Source: Coturnix japonica
Taxonomy: Eukaryota > Chordata > Aves > Galliformes > Phasianidae
Reading direction: 5' to 3'
Length of the DNA stretch: 64,000 bases
Assembly (NCBI RefSeq): GCF_001577835.2
Contig: NC_029525.1
Span: forward strand, 18,164,731-18,228,730
Shown: positions 15,691 to 27,960 of the stretch, piece by piece
Numbering within the stretch: position 1 is the stretch's first letter
Layout of the letters: every line of letters starts with the position of its first letter
Translations under genes and position numbers: made by a program
Notes under the pieces: generated by a model
Database searches by the model: none
Seen by the model: only the letters and a program-made list of their open reading frames with translations
What the model was told of the DNA's origin: nothing

Positions 15691-15780
15691 CCGCAGGTCT
15701 GCAGCGCCCGGGGGGCGGCTTCGCGGGACGCGGCGGAGGCCCGGCCCGGCCCGGCCCGGCTCGGCTCGGCTCGGCTCGCC

Positions 15781-18700
15781 ATGGTGCCGCGGCCGGCGCT
15801 GCCCGTCCTGGCGCACTCGGTGCTGGCGGCGCTGCTGCTCTCGGCGGCGCAGGAGCCCGTGCCGCGGGTCAGCCTGCCCTACGGTGAGTGTCCGCCATGG
15901 GGAGGGGTGGGCTTGGGGCCGCCCGATCCCCCCCCGCTCCCGACGGTCCCCTGGGGAGGAGGGGGTGGGAGTCCCGACGGCGGGCGTTGCCCCGCGGTAC
16001 CGCCGGGCCGGGGCTGCGGGCTGCGGGCTGGAACGGGGTGCGGGGCGCGGGGTTCAGGTTGGTCTCCCTCGACCGTGGGACGGAGCCGGCCCCGCCGCTC
16101 CGGCGTGGAAACGCCTTGTGACAGCCCGCGGGGCTCCGAGCCTGCACAACACTCCCAGCCGGCCCGGCAAGCCGGGGCTCGCTGCTCCGTGGGTGCCGGT
16201 AGCGGGGAGCAGCGGCCGGGGCGGGTGTTTGTGTCCCGGTGTGCGGGGCTGTGCGGGCGTGGGAGGGGGCAAGGCGGCCGCGGGGACTGTCCACGTGCTC
16301 CGGTTGCATTGCAGCAGCCGGGGTTGTTGCATATGTGACTCCCACCCCCCCACCCCAAGGCCACTCATGCCGGTGCTCTGCACAGGCTCTCGCTACTCCC
16401 AGCCGTGGGGACTCCGTGTCCCGCTGGCCCCGCTCTGTGCTGCTGCCCAGGATAAGCGAGGTGCTGGCAGGCGGTTCCCCCTCGCCCTGCAGGGCCGTTC
16501 CCGGCTGCTGCCTGTGGCCGTGTGCCCGCGGTGACATGGAGGTCAGCATCGGGACACTGCTGGGGGCAGATGGGGCTGGCTGCCCTGCTTGGTGCTGCAG
16601 CTGTGGCGTGGGCGGCCCACGAGTGGTGAGGCTCATTGAGCCAAATCCAGCTGCTGCTGCTGCAGTGTCTGTCCCGTGCTGTCTCCTGGCTGGGGATGGC
16701 CGAGAGGGTGCGGTGGCTTTGGGTCAGGACGGTTCTGGCACAGGAACACTCCCTGGCTCCGCGTGCTGCGGTTCTTTGACGTGGCCGTGGCCTTTGCCAC
16801 ATGCTCCTGGGACTGCCAGCCACGGCCACAGTGGCCCCAGCAGATGTGAGATCTGCTCAGTGGGGTGGGATGGATGGCAGCCATGGGAGGCAGTGGGACG
16901 GCCCAGCTCAGCCCCGTGCTGTGCCACACTGTGCCTGCACAGACCGGTTCTGGCCCAGCTCTGCCCTCGTGCAGCTGGTGCTGCAGCAGTCGCTACAGCC
17001 GGGGCTCACAGCTACAGAGTGAACCTCGGGGTCCAGGCCTGGATGCGCCCTGACCACAGCAGTGGGTGGGGGCTGCAGGCTGGTCAGCGTGCACCCAGCT
17101 GTGGTTCCCGTGTGGGGCTTGTGGTTGGCAGGGGGAGGAGCGGGCGAGCTGCTCCCCTTGAGCGGCGGGATGTGCCTCCAGCAGGTTTGTCTGGAAGAAG
17201 CAGGTCTTGTCCTAACAGGTCCTCCTGGCAGCCAGCAAAGGCTGCAGAGCTCCTGGGCTGGGTGAGCTCTGTGGGGTGCAGGGGCCCCGCTGCCCTTTTG
17301 CTCTGTGCCTGCTGTGAGTGGCGCCACCCTGATGCCCAGGTGTGGGACCCCTCGCAGGGATGCAGCCCCCAAGTGCATCCCTGTTCCACTGCAGTGCTGC
17401 GAGGGAGGTGATGGCTTAGGGCAGGCGCTGAGCCAAGTGCCCTGGATTGTGCCCAGGCTGCCAGGGCTGGGGAAAGGCTGGTGCCAGAGGGGAGCTGGGT
17501 TGGGAGTGCTGTGTCCCTGTGGGGCCGTGACAGCAGCGGCACTGCGCTCCCCGAGGTGACAGCAGGAAACTGGGAGAGGAGCAGGGTCCTGCCCCAGCAG
17601 CACCGCTGGCACCGGGCGCAGCTGATGGCAGCTGACACCGGGCAGGGCTTTGGACGGGTCGGGGCTTCCCAGTGAGCTGTGGGTCAGGGGTGAGGGAGTT
17701 GGCAGTGTGAGTAAGCCCGACGTGTCCCGCTGACACAGCCGGGTGCTCTGATTCACAGGGCTGCTGGATGAGAGGAAGGGCTTCCGGGACCGGGCCACCC
17801 ACGCGGGACAGGCTCTGCCTGCCCTGGCTGGCAGCCGCTGCTCCAGCCTGGTGCCGGGAGCTGCTGGGGCCTGGACAGGGAGCAATATCCCCAGCTCCAC
17901 GGGCAAGGACCCAGGGCTGGGCGGTGCGGCTGAGAGCCCCGGGGCTGTCCCCAGGGGCCAGGATGCCGTGGCAGTTCAGACTCTGCCCTCAGGTGTTATT
18001 ATGGCCGTGTGTGGTTTGTGGCGGTGCCGAGGTGCAGCAGCCCAGCCCACACTGGCAGCCAAGGCTGGAAGGTCGGGTCCTTCTGCAGCATCCGCTTCCT
18101 TTCGTGCTTCCCAGCCGGTGTAGTGCAACCTGGTGCTCGTGGCCCCGTGTGCTGGGTGGTGCTGATCCCTCACTGTCCTCCTGCAGACTCAGCTGAGCGT
18201 GTGGTGCAGCATTTCGAGGTGCCCGGCGTCTCCAACTACACGGCGCTGCTGCTGAGCCCGGATGGTGGCACGCTGTACCTGGGTGCACGTGAGGTGCTCT
18301 TTGCTGTCAACACCAGCCACTTCCAGCACAGCGTGCTGGCCCGCAGGGTGAGCTCATGTGCATGGTGCCAACACCACGAGTCCATGGAGAGGGCTGGGGA
18401 TGCTGAGCCCAGTTCCGGTGGGGGGTCCTGGTGCATCCTGCAGCTGGTCAGGGCAATGCAGAGGTATCGGGTGCTCAGACCCAGCTGCTGGGATCTATCC
18501 AGAATGGGGTTGAATGGAGCCACTGAAATTGGGACGGCAGAGGGGTGTTGGGGGGCAGCTGGTGATTGGGCTCTCAGTGACCATTCCCTCTCTGCAGCTG
18601 CCTTGGGGTGCAGATGAGGAGAAGAAGAGACAGTGCGTGTTCAAGGGCAAGGACCCCCAGGTGAGCCCTGGTGCCTGGGATGTGCTGCCTGGGCTGGGCA

Positions 18701-21700
18701 GTGCCCGGTGCCCCTGTGTGGGTTGGCTGAGCCGTGTCTCCCACCCCTGCAGAGGGACTGTCACAACTACATCAAGATGCTGCTGCAGCTGAACAGCACC
18801 CACCTCTACACGTGTGGGACCTGTGCCTTCAGCCCCACCTGTGCCTACATCGTGAGCTGGGGAGAGGATGGGGGCCCTTTGAGGTCCCCGGAGATGGGGT
18901 GGGGGTCATTGTGGCCCGCCCCCAGCTCACAGCTCCATCCCCTCACAGAACGTGCAGCACTTCACCCTGGAGCGGGACGCGTTGGGCAGGGTGCTGCTGG
19001 AGGATGGGAAGGGACGCTGCCCCTTCGACCCCGAGTACCGCTCCACTGCCGTCATGGTCGGTAAGGCACGCAGCCCACGGCTCTGAGAGAATGGAGGGGG
19101 CTGTGATCCCACAGGCAGCCCCTGTGGGGAGTGGGGCTGCGGGGCTGGGCCGGGTCCCAGAACAGCATCTCTCTGACAGATGGAGAGCTCTACGCTGGGA
19201 CTGTCAGCAACTTCCAGGGCAACGAGCCCACCATCTACCGCAGCCAGGAGAGCCGCATCTCCCTGAAGACAGAGAACTCGCTCAGCTGGCTGCAGGGTGA
19301 GAGCCAGGGCTGGGGCGGTGGGGGCTGCGGGATGCGCGGGGATGGAGGCGGGCGATGCTGAGTGTGCTGTTCTCCCAGACCCCGTGTTCGTGGGCTCAGC
19401 CTTCCTGCAGGAGAGCCTGCCCGCCGGCAACCCCGACGGCGATGATGACAAGGTCTACTTTTTCTTCAGCGAGACTGGCAAGGAGTTCGACTACTTTGAG
19501 AACACCATTGTGTCGCGCATCGCACGTGTGTGCAAGGTGGGTGCAAGGCAGTGGGGACGTGGGGGGGGGGAAGAATGTATCCAGGATGTCACTCACTCCC
19601 TGAGTGTGGGGAGCACATGGGACTGCCCTGTGTATCTCTGTCTGCTGGTTCCCAGACGCCCTGGGAAGGAACCTGCAGGAGACCCCTCTGTGGCACTTAG
19701 AACTCCGTAGTGCCCAGCCCCTGGCATCAGTAGCAGCAGCCTCCTTGCTGGAGGGCACACAAGACCTGTCCTTCTCCTGCACCATATTTCCCTTCTCCTG
19801 GGAACGTGGCTTTGCCCACAACCTGACCCCAGTGTCCATACAGGGGGACCAGGGCGGGGAGCGGGTGCTGCAGCGGCGATGGACGACGTTCCTGAAGGCA
19901 CAGCTGCTCTGCTCACACCCCGAGGATGGCTTCCCCTTCAACGTGCTGCAGGACGTTTTTGTGCTCACACCGGGGGAGCAGCGCTGGAGGGAGACGCTCT
20001 TCTATGGGGTCTTCACGTCGCAGTGGTGAGCGCAGGGCAGGACGGGCAGGGCTGCCTGGGGCAGTGCAGGGGGTCTTGGCCACGCTCAGGTTCCCAAAGC
20101 CGCAGTGCTTGACCCTGCCGTGTGCTGCTCCCTGCCAGGAACAAGGGTGGCCTGGGCAGCTCGGCGGTGTGCGCCTTCCCCATGCGCAGCGTGCAGAAGG
20201 CCTTTGGTGGGCTCTACAAGGAAGTGAACCGCGAGACGCAGCAGTGGTACACCAACACCAGCCCAGTACCAGAACCGCGGCCAGGCACGGTGCGCACCGT
20301 GGGGCACTCGTATGGGAGCAGGACGGGGCAGCCTCTGTCTGCCCAGCTCCTGGGAGCGCGGCTACCCGTGGCCCTGGCCAACCCCTGCTCTCTCCACAGT
20401 GTGTCACCAGCCACACACGGCACCTGAAGATCAACTCGTCCCTGCAGATGCCCGACCGCGTGCTGAACTTTGTCAAAGACCATTTCCTGATGGACAGCCC
20501 GGTGCGCAGCCAGCCGCTGCTGCTGCAGAGCCGCCTGCGCTACCAGCAGATCGGCGTGCACCGTGTGCAGGGGCTGCGCGGCACCTACGACGTCCTCTTC
20601 CTGGGCACAGGTGGGTGCAGCCCAAGGGCTGGATGGCGCTGGGGGGTGGGTGCTGTGTGCCCCCAGCCCCGCTCATCACAGTGGCTGTGTTTGCAGATGA
20701 TGGCCGCTTGCACAAGGCGGTGCGTGTGAACCACCGGGTGCACATCATCGAGGAGATCCGCCTCTTCCCCACGGGCCAGCCCATCCTGCAGTTGCTGCTG
20801 GACCACAAGCAGGTAGGAGCCAAGCATGGGGGGCTGGGGCGGGGGAGTGGCGTGGGGTATGAACCTGCTGGTGGGTTGGGAGGTTGTCTTCCCATCCTTA
20901 CTGGACCTCCACCATGCTGGAAATTACAACTCCGAGCCCGGGGCTGGGGAGCCTGTGAGGATTCAGACACACGGGGTCCATCCCCCCTGCAGGTGTTAGG
21001 GTTGTATGACCAACGCTGCTGTGCCTCCTCCCTGCAGGGCCTGGTCTATGCAGCCTCCTACACGGCGGTGGCTCAGGTGCCCTTCTCCAACTGCAGCCTG
21101 TACCGCAGCTGTGGTGAGTGTGTGCTGGCACGGGACCCCTTCTGTGCATGGAGCCACGGTGCCTGCCGCAGCACCACCCCACACCCCCCGGCGCATCCCC
21201 AGTAAGTGCTGCTCCCCACCACTGCTCTGTTTTCCTCAGTGCTGCACTCCCCCCCGCAGCCCCCAGCCCCCTGACCCTCCCCTCTCTGCCTCAGGCTGTG
21301 GACCCAGGACATCGAAGGCGCAGAGACGGAGCGGCTTTGCCAACCAACCAACGTGTCCCAGCCCCGGCCCCGCATCCTCCTGACCCCAGGTGAGATCCTG
21401 ATTGTCCTCCCTAGTGCCTGCAGTGCCACGTCCCTTAGCCTCACCGACATCCCCACTTCTCTCCCACAGCCTCGGGCACCCCGTGCCAGCGGATCCAGCT
21501 GCCACCCAACGCGGTGCAGCCACTGCCGTGCCGGCTGCTCTCTAACCTGGCGTCGCGGCGCTGGCTGCACAACGGGACCCCCGTCAATGCCTCCTACCTG
21601 GTGCTGCCCGAGGGGGCCCTCATCCTGGTGGGCAGCCCGGAGCGTGCGGGCACATACGAGTGCTGGTCGCTGGAGGAGGGATTCCGCAAGCTGATGGCCA

Positions 21701-22215
21701 GCTACTGCGTGGCTGTGCTGGAGCCGGGTGGGAGGGCCTTCACTGCGCCAGAGACTGTCAGCACCTCGCGGAGCACCTCAGCCGTGGGCAGCATCGCAGC
21801 GCGGCTGGACGGCAAGACCTACTGGACCGAGTTCCTGGTGATGAGCGGGCTGTTCGCCGCCGCCGTGCTCGTGCTGATCGTCTTCCTCCTGCACCGTCAC
21901 TGCGATGGCGTGAAGGCACTGGTGGAGCCTGGGGACGCCAGCCGGCACCAGAAGGCACCCCGTAAACCAGTGGAGAGCCTGCCCCTGAACGGCAGCAGCC
22001 TGCCCAACGCCGTGCCCGAGCATAAGGGCTACCAGGCGCTGCAGGACAACTACATCGTCAGCACCCCTGTGCATGAGGCGCCGGGCACCGCACGTGCTTT
22101 CTCTGAGTCGGAGAAGCGGCCCCTCCACGTGCGGGACAGCTTTGTGGAGGTGTCCCCCGCCTGCCAAAGACCCCGCGTGCGCCTGGGCTCCGAGATCCAG
22201 GACTCGGTGGTGTGA
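15781..22215 (+). CDS. SEMA4B: SEMA4B, transmembrane class 4 semaphorin
   Basis: Cell-surface axon-guidance and immune ligand. Fourteen coding exons: 15781-15883, 18187-18347, 18598-18660, 18753-18851, 18949-19060, 19180-19296, 19379-19536, 19844-20025, 20139-20289, 20400-20610, 20697-20812, 21038-21201, 21295-21389, 21470-22215. All are GT-AG and in phase, giving 825 residues. Order: signal peptide (LPVLAHSVLAALLLSAAQ), sema domain (for example NYTALLLSPDG, YFFFSETGKEFDYFENTIVS), PSI-type cysteine module (CSLYRSCGECVLARDPFCAW), Ig-like region, single membrane helix (FLVMSGLFAAAVLVLIVFLL), and a cytoplasmic tail ending in DSVV, a class I PDZ-binding motif known for SEMA4B. The 5'UTR part of the first coding exon starts at 15697. 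Intron 1 (15884-18186) holds nothing else I can support. Confidence 0.96.
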
Positions 22216-23790
22216 GGGCACAGACGGCCTTCGCGCACCACCTCTGCTCTGCTGAGCCTCGCCGGCTGGGATCGGTGTTTGTCTGTGTGTGCATGCCCGG
22301 AGCCCGGCCCCGCCGCGCCGCCCACCCTGCTGAGGGGGGTCCTGGGCACCACCTCGGGATGGGGCCGGCAGAGGGTACCGCACGCCCACAGGGATGGTTG
22401 GACTTTCCCCAGCCCCGTGCTGGCACAGCCCCGTCTATGCAGAGGGCTGGGGGCGGCCACAGCCCCCTCATGCCCTGACTCACTGTGACGTCCCGCTGGG
22501 GGCCCAGTGCCGTGTGTACGGCCGGGTGGTGCTGGTGCGTGGTGGCCCCGTGGATGTGGTGTGTGTCTGTGCTCAGTTCGTTTTTAATACGTTGGAAATG
22601 TGAATTGTGTCCTGGGGAGGGAGCGGACAGCGGTGCTCACCCTGTGCCGGGATGGAGCTCCGTGCTGCGTATCTCATGTCCCCAACGTGCGTGTGCAGAA
22701 ACGTCTGTGGTTTTTACCTAAAGTCCAGGTGTTTCCTTTGTACATGTGTGTGCTGCTGCGCCTGCAAGTGTGGGACCAGGGCCCCTTCCCAGAGCTGGGC
22801 ACATCCCGTTGGCTGGCTCCTGTGGGCCAGGCATGCACGGCCGTGTGCGGGGTGGGTGTGATGGTGCATGGGGCTGTGTGTGTGGCTGTGCCAGCATGCA
22901 GATCCAGAACAGCATCCCTGCGACCCCAGCGTAGGGTTTGCAGTGCTCTGCTGCTCTGAGGCCCCGCTTGAATGATGTAGAGAAGCAGCTCTAGAGCACA
23001 GTGCTGCTTATCTGCCTCGTGCCTGGGAAGCAGCAAGCTCTGCACCAAGGCAGCGTGCTGGGGCAGGATGCCGTGGGACCCGCACTGCCTCGCTCCTGCC
23101 AGGACAGTGTTCCCCACTTCCTGCCCAGCCTGTTCTGGGACATCAAAAAAGCCACCGGAGGCGTCGGCTGGTGCCGTGCCAGCAGACATGGCCCCGCAGG
23201 CTGCAGCAGGCAGATAAGCATCATCACTGCAGGGCAGCGAGCTGGAAGGGCCTGCACTGCTGGGAGCAAGCAGCCGGGACGTGAGAAACAGCTGCAAGCT
23301 GGGGCTGGGGATCCAGCAGCACCGGGCACTGCAGCCATCTCAGCATGGTGCTGTTAGGGAATGCTGCGGGCTCCCTGCACAGAGCGTTCCCAGATGGCAG
23401 CCAGCCAGCACCAGGCCCGCTGGATGAACAGACACAAAGGGCCCTTGCGCTGCCCACAGCAAAGGTACAGCTTGCTTGCCCTGGATTTCCTTTTGTGCCT
23501 CCTGTTAGAGAGCAGAGCTCTTTGTGCAGTGCCTGCTAAGCACGCTGGGAACGGCCTCTGGTTCTCCCAAGGAGGGGGGGATCATGCAGCAAGCTGCTTC
23601 CCCAGCAGGACTAGGAGCTGCCTCCCTGCTGAACTGGGACCCCGTTCCCAAGAGCTGCAGCTGGCTCAGGGCAGGGGGCTGGCGGGGGGCCACATCCCCA
23701 GCACCCTCTTGGCAGTTGATGCTGCAGCGCTCACACCCCGCTCCTCCCCCCCGCGCGAGACAAAGGCCACTGGCAGCAGGACCAGGTTGG
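22216..23790 (+). other. SEMA4B 3'UTR and intergenic DNA
   Basis: There is no coding potential after the SEMA4B stop. The first about 400 bp reads like 3'UTR, with a T-rich stretch near 22578. No canonical AATAAA is visible on the plus strand, so the transcript end is not placed. Confidence 0.45.
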
Positions 23791-23807
23791 GGGTGAAACC
23801 AGAGCCC

Positions 23808-23813
23808 TTTATT
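23808..23813 (-). terminator. poly(A) signal AATAAA of CIB1
   Basis: Reverse-strand AATAAA (plus-strand TTTATT) about 620 bp beyond the CIB1 stop. The sequence between is the likely CIB1 3'UTR. Confidence 0.65.
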
Positions 23814-24431
23814 TGTCCTCTCCAGCGCACAAAGGAAGGGGGCCAGGCCCTGCCTGCTCCAGGCAAAGCACTGGCTGAGCATGAGCCTAAGGCAGAGAGG
23901 AAAGAACTGGAAAGTGAGAACAGACCCTGAGTGTATTGGTGCTGGAGCAAGGAGCACAGCCCCCACGCCCCAGGGCAGCAAAGGGACAGCACTGCTGGGA
24001 TGGCACATCCAAAGTTCAATTGGGTTATTGCTTGGAGGAACTGCTCCCCAGGGTGCAGGAAAGCCCCGTGGAAGAGCAGCAGAAGGCACATATGGTACTG
24101 TGGGTGGTGAGAGGGGCTGTGCTCGATGCAGTGCGGCATCTCTGTGCCTGCCCTGACACACCGCAGAGCTGTGCTTGTGTGGGGTGAAAATGTGCTGCTG
24201 GGACAGCCAAGCTGCTGCCTGCGGTGGAGCCTCACGGGGCCGTTTGGACACCTGTAACTGAGCCCACCAGGCACTGGGGGAGCAGAGTCCTGCCCTAGAG
24301 CACAGTGCGGCACTGCCAGGCTGGGGAGGAGCAGGGCCTTGGCTGCTCTCCTCAGAAGAAGAGGGAACATCTGAGATAACAAAGAGACGCGGCAGCTGGA
24401 GAAGCAGATCTGCAGGAGAGCCACAGGGCCC

Positions 24432-26445
24432 TCACAGGACAATCTTGAAGGAGCTGTAAGAGACACGACATGTTCTGCACCTCCTTGCTGCATGAGAAGT
24501 GGTTTGTGAGCAACCAGCACTCTGTGGATGTGCTGTGCTCCTGCATAGGTGAGTACAGTGCAGGAGGAAGTTCCTGTGGGAACTTCTAAGGGGTGGCCTT
24601 GCCTTGCTGCTCTGGTAAGTGCTGCCTCAAAGCCAGCACAGCAGCAGGGTGGGCTGACCCCTGGGGCCCCTTGAGCTGCTGGAAGCCACGTACCTGACAA
24701 AGTCTGGGGAGCGGGAGATGACGTGCTGGAACTCAGAGAGGTTGATGGTCCCATCCTTGTCTATGTCAGACTCCTCCAGGACCTGCAGGACAGGCAGTGA
24801 GCAGTGAGCTCACCAGGGCTGGGACCATGCAGCGCTCCCTGCCCAGCTCGGGTCCTCACATTACGGATGAGCTGCTCCATCTCAGTGTTACTCAGCCGTG
24901 ACTCCTCGCCTTGCCCTGTCAGGCAGTTCACCAGCTTCTCCAGGTCCTTTCTGTCCAGGACCCCATCATCGTCAAAGTCTTTGGGCAGAAGAAAGTACCT
25001 TTCTGTGGGGCCCCCGTGACTCAGGTCACAGGCACCCACGCTGGGAGGGGGCTGGGACAACACGTGGGCACGGCAGCTCCAAGTACAGAGGGTGCCCCCA
25101 AAGCTGCCCCGTGGGCACAATGAAGGCACTGCCAGCCCTTGTCGCCTGTCCCCCGCCATTGGGTGGGATCCCAGGACACCACATCACACCCAGGGTTACC
25201 AAAGATGCGGAAGGCGTAGTGGGATTTGATATCTGAGGTGGCAGCATCACTGAAGACGCTCAGCATGTCGAGGAAGTCTTCGAAGGACATGCTGTCATCC
25301 CTGTCCAGGGACGTGGAGAACACGTGGCAGATCCGGTGCTGGAAGGGGTTTGCCTGCAGAGATGGGGAGGGCTCAGTGCAGGGCGGGCACTGACCCACGA
25401 GGAGCTGAGCAGAGCTGAGCTCTGATCTCGGCCCAGCACAGCCCTGCCATCACACGGGGCTGTGCCATCACACGGGGCTGTGCCACCACACGGGGCTGTG
25501 CCATCACACGGGGCTGTGCCACCCACGGGGCTGTGCCATCACACGGGGCTGTGCCATCACACGGGGCTGTGCCACCACACGGGGCTGTGTGGCTGCATTG
25601 CACAGGGCCGAGGAAGCAATCCCCGGTGCTGCACGGTGAGCACGGAGCGCTCCCAGCACGGTTTGTGCTCAGCAGGTGATCCTGCCCAGCCCCCCTCCAG
25701 GTACCGTACCCGCAGCTCCGGCAGCGTCAGGATCCGGCTCTTGGGAACGCGCACGGAGCGGGCGTTGTCCCTCTGCTCCCTGGGCAGCAGCTCACTGAAC
25801 CTCTTGTAGGCACTTGAGGTGAAAACAAGGGCTGCTCTGTGCGGGAGCGGGCGGCCCCCGGCAGCACCGGCAGGTCCGGAGCCTCTGTCTCTGTCTCTGT
25901 CTGAGGTGAAAACAAGGGCTGCTCTGTGCGGGAGCGGGCGGCCCCCGGCAGCACCGGCAGGTCCGGAGCCTCTGTCTCTGTCTCTGTCTCTGTCTCTGTC
26001 TCTGTCTCTGTCTCTCTCGGACCGGGAGCCGCACCCGCGCACTTCGCACCCCGGGGTCACGGAAACGGCCCGTCCCGGCGCTGCCCGCCCACCCCCCAAC
26101 GGGGAGCAGCTGCCAGCGCTGAGCCCCCCCCGCCAAGCCCCGGCACTTACAGCAGGATCTCCTGCTTGTTCAGGAACGTCAGCTCCTGCGGGGAGAGCGC
26201 GGTCAGACGGGGGGACCCCGAGGGGAGCTGCTCCGCCCCGGACTCCTCCCGTTCCCCGGGTCCCACCGATCCGGGAGCTGCCCCAGACACGGGACCGCAG
26301 ATTCCCCATCCCTCGGTCACCCCCCTCGGACCTCCGACAACGGGGCTCCCCCCAACCTGGGACTCCAGCCCCAATACCTCGTACCCCCCCACACCTGGTA
26401 CTCCCCCAGCGCCTCCCGTGGCAGCAAACTGCTGGAGCCCCCCAT
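24432..26445 (-). CDS. CIB1: CIB1, calcium- and integrin-binding protein 1
   Basis: Small EF-hand protein that binds integrin alpha tails and several kinases, and is membrane-anchored by N-myristoylation. Seven coding exons in transcript order: 26395-26445, 26151-26185, 25710-25812, 25200-25353, 24860-24978, 24694-24782, 24432-24453. All are in phase and give 190 residues (human 191, from memory). The start MGGSSSLL has Gly2 and Ser6, as myristoylation requires. Two canonical EF loops are visible near the C-terminus, DFDDDGVLDRKD and DIDKDGTINLSE; the two N-terminal EF hands are degenerate, as in the family. The last exon encodes only SFKIVL plus stop. Intron 2 contains a tandem duplication next to the acceptor of exon 3. 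Confidence 0.95.
25447..25592. repeat. 18-bp tandem repeat in a CIB1 intron
   Basis: About eight copies of an 18-nt unit (cacacggggctgtgccat, with ccac variants) in the intron between CIB1 coding exons 3 and 4. Confidence 0.9.
25816..26015. repeat. tandem duplication of about 87 bp plus (tctctg)n in CIB1 intron 2
   Basis: A unit starting gaggtgaaaacaagggctgc at about 25816 recurs almost unchanged at about 25903. Each copy ends in a tctctg run, which expands to about seven units after the second copy. Confidence 0.9.
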
Positions 26446-26763
26446 GTCGCCGGCGCCGCTTCCGCCCCGCACGTCACTCCGCCGCTCCCGTGGCAACGTC
26501 CCGCCCCGGGGTGGGAACACGCTGCACGCAGCGCCGCCCCCGGCCCCGCGCGGCACCGCTGGGAGCGGAGGTGGGTGGTGTGACGGGGTGTAATGGGGTG
26601 TAATGGGGTGTAATGGGGTGTAATGGGGTGGGGGATCGTCGGGACCCGGGGCCGGGGCACAGCGAGCGCGGCGGGACGGACGCTGGGGGCGGAGGGCGGC
26701 GCTGGGGGCGGCGGTCAAGTCGTGCACGCGTTCCGTTTTGTCAGGTCCCAGGCGGCACCGGGC
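26446..26763. promoter_or_regulatory. bidirectional promoter between CIB1 and GDPGP1
   Basis: Only about 318 bp separates the divergent CIB1 and GDPGP1 start codons. The interval is GC-rich and TATA-less and contains a 10-bp tandem array (ggggtgtaat, about four copies, 26585-26632). A probable splice acceptor at 26743-26744 implies a non-coding GDPGP1 first exon within it. Confidence 0.55.
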
Positions 26764-27855
26764 ATGGCAGTGCGGGACAGCGGGCACCGGGACGGGCTCG
26801 GAGCCGAGGAGTTCGTGTACCACGAGGATGAGTTCATCCTGGACGGCGTGGCGTGGCCGAGCACGGCGCTGTCCCGCTTCGACCGGGCGCTGCTGGAGGC
26901 CTGGCAGGAGCGCGAGGAGCGGGGCCTGTTCCGGTACCGGCTGCGGGAGCCGCCCACCCGCGTGCTGCCCGGCCCCATGCGCCTGCTGGCCCAGCTCAAC
27001 GTGCAGCGCGCCACGTTGCGCCGCCGGCCGCAGGAGGTTCGCAGCGTGACGGAGCCGTTCAGCGCCCGGCACTTCAACTTCACGCAGATCCAGCCCGGGG
27101 AGCTGCTGCTGCGGCTGCGCCGGGGAACATCGACACACGGAGACCGAGCGGCCCCGGCCGAGCTGCTGGTGGCGATTAACGTCAGCCCGCTGCTGCGCGG
27201 CCACGTGCTGCTGCTGCCGGAGCCGGGGCTGTTCCTGCCGCAGCGCCTCACCCCGGAGCTGCTGCTGGCGGGGCTGCAGCTCGTGCTGCTCAGCGCCCGG
27301 CCCGGCTTCCGCGTGGGCTTCAACAGCCTGGGCGCCTCGGCGTCCGTCAACCACCTGCACCTGCACGGCCTGGACCTGCCGCACCCGCTGCTGGTGGAGT
27401 CGGCTCCGGCCGAGCCGCTCCGTGACCGTCTCCATGTGCTGTGGCGGGTCCCGGCCCCGGCGCTGCTGTTCTACACCCCGGGCGCGGGGCTGGACGCGCT
27501 GGACGCTCTGGCCCGTGACGCGTGTCGGGTGTCGGAGCGGCTGCTGGCGCTGGGCCTGGCCTACAACGTGTTCGTGACGCGGGGCGCCCCGCCGGACGGC
27601 TCGGCCGGGCCCGGTCCCGGTTCGGGGCTGCGGCTGCTGCTGTGGCCCCGCAGGCCGAACTTCGAGCCCGAGGCGGATGACGCGGTGCTGGCCGTGGCGC
27701 TGTGTGAGCTGGCCGGGTTCCTCCCGCTGCGCTCGGCCGCGGCCTTCGAGCGACTGAGCGAGGCCGAAGCGCTGCGCGCCATCCGACAGCCCCTGCTGCC
27801 GGAACCGGAAATGCGCCGCCTCGCCGCCGACCTGGCGCGGCTGCTGGAGGACTGA
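26764..27855 (+). CDS. GDPGP1: GDPGP1, GDP-D-glucose phosphorylase
   Basis: Cytosolic HIT-superfamily enzyme that phosphorolyses GDP-D-glucose, thought to remove misformed GDP-glucose. It has one uninterrupted coding exon of 363 residues (human about 385). The conserved core LFRYRLRE ... LAQLNVQR is followed by FNFTQIQPGELLLRLRR and GFRVGFNSLG. The HIT-type catalytic signature SVNHLHLHG lies near residue 200. The ATG at 26764 was chosen because residues upstream are not conserved and a splice acceptor at 26744 separates them. TTLL13 starts only 111 bp downstream on the same strand. Confidence 0.93.
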   Translation: MAVRDSGHRDGLGAEEFVYHEDEFILDGVAWPSTALSRFDRALLEAWQEREERGLFRYRLREPPTRVLPGPMRLLAQLNVQRATLRRRPQEVRSVTEPFSARHFNFTQIQPGELLLRLRRGTSTHGDRAAPAELLVAINVSPLLRGHVLLLPEPGLFLPQRLTPELLLAGLQLVLLSARPGFRVGFNSLGASASVNHLHLHGLDLPHPLLVESAPAEPLRDRLHVLWRVPAPALLFYTPGAGLDALDALARDACRVSERLLALGLAYNVFVTRGAPPDGSAGPGPGSGLRLLLWPRRPNFEPEADDAVLAVALCELAGFLPLRSAAAFERLSEAEALRAIRQPLLPEPEMRRLAADLARLLED

Positions 27856-27960
27856 GCGCCGCTCTAGCCGACCAATGGCGAACGCGGACACGTGACCGGC
27901 CCGGCGCCGCTCTAGCCGGCCGGGCCGAGCTCTCTATGGTCGAGCGGAGACCGCTGCCTC

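Larger units (their letters stand above)
10141..15696. other. GC-rich intergenic / SEMA4B upstream region
   Basis: Long open frames on both strands here are GC-rich artefacts: they overlap, have no domain and several encode only repeat translations. It holds several tandem arrays (listed separately), candidate non-coding SEMA4B first exons and two RFX X-box motifs. CpG density is high from about 12.0-12.3 kb and again from about 13.3 kb to 16.1 kb. Confidence 0.55.

Noticed and set aside
25557-26660. 367-codon minus-strand frame spanning CIB1 introns
   Set aside because: It passes through the duplicated intron repeat. The spliced CIB1 model explains the conserved parts exactly.
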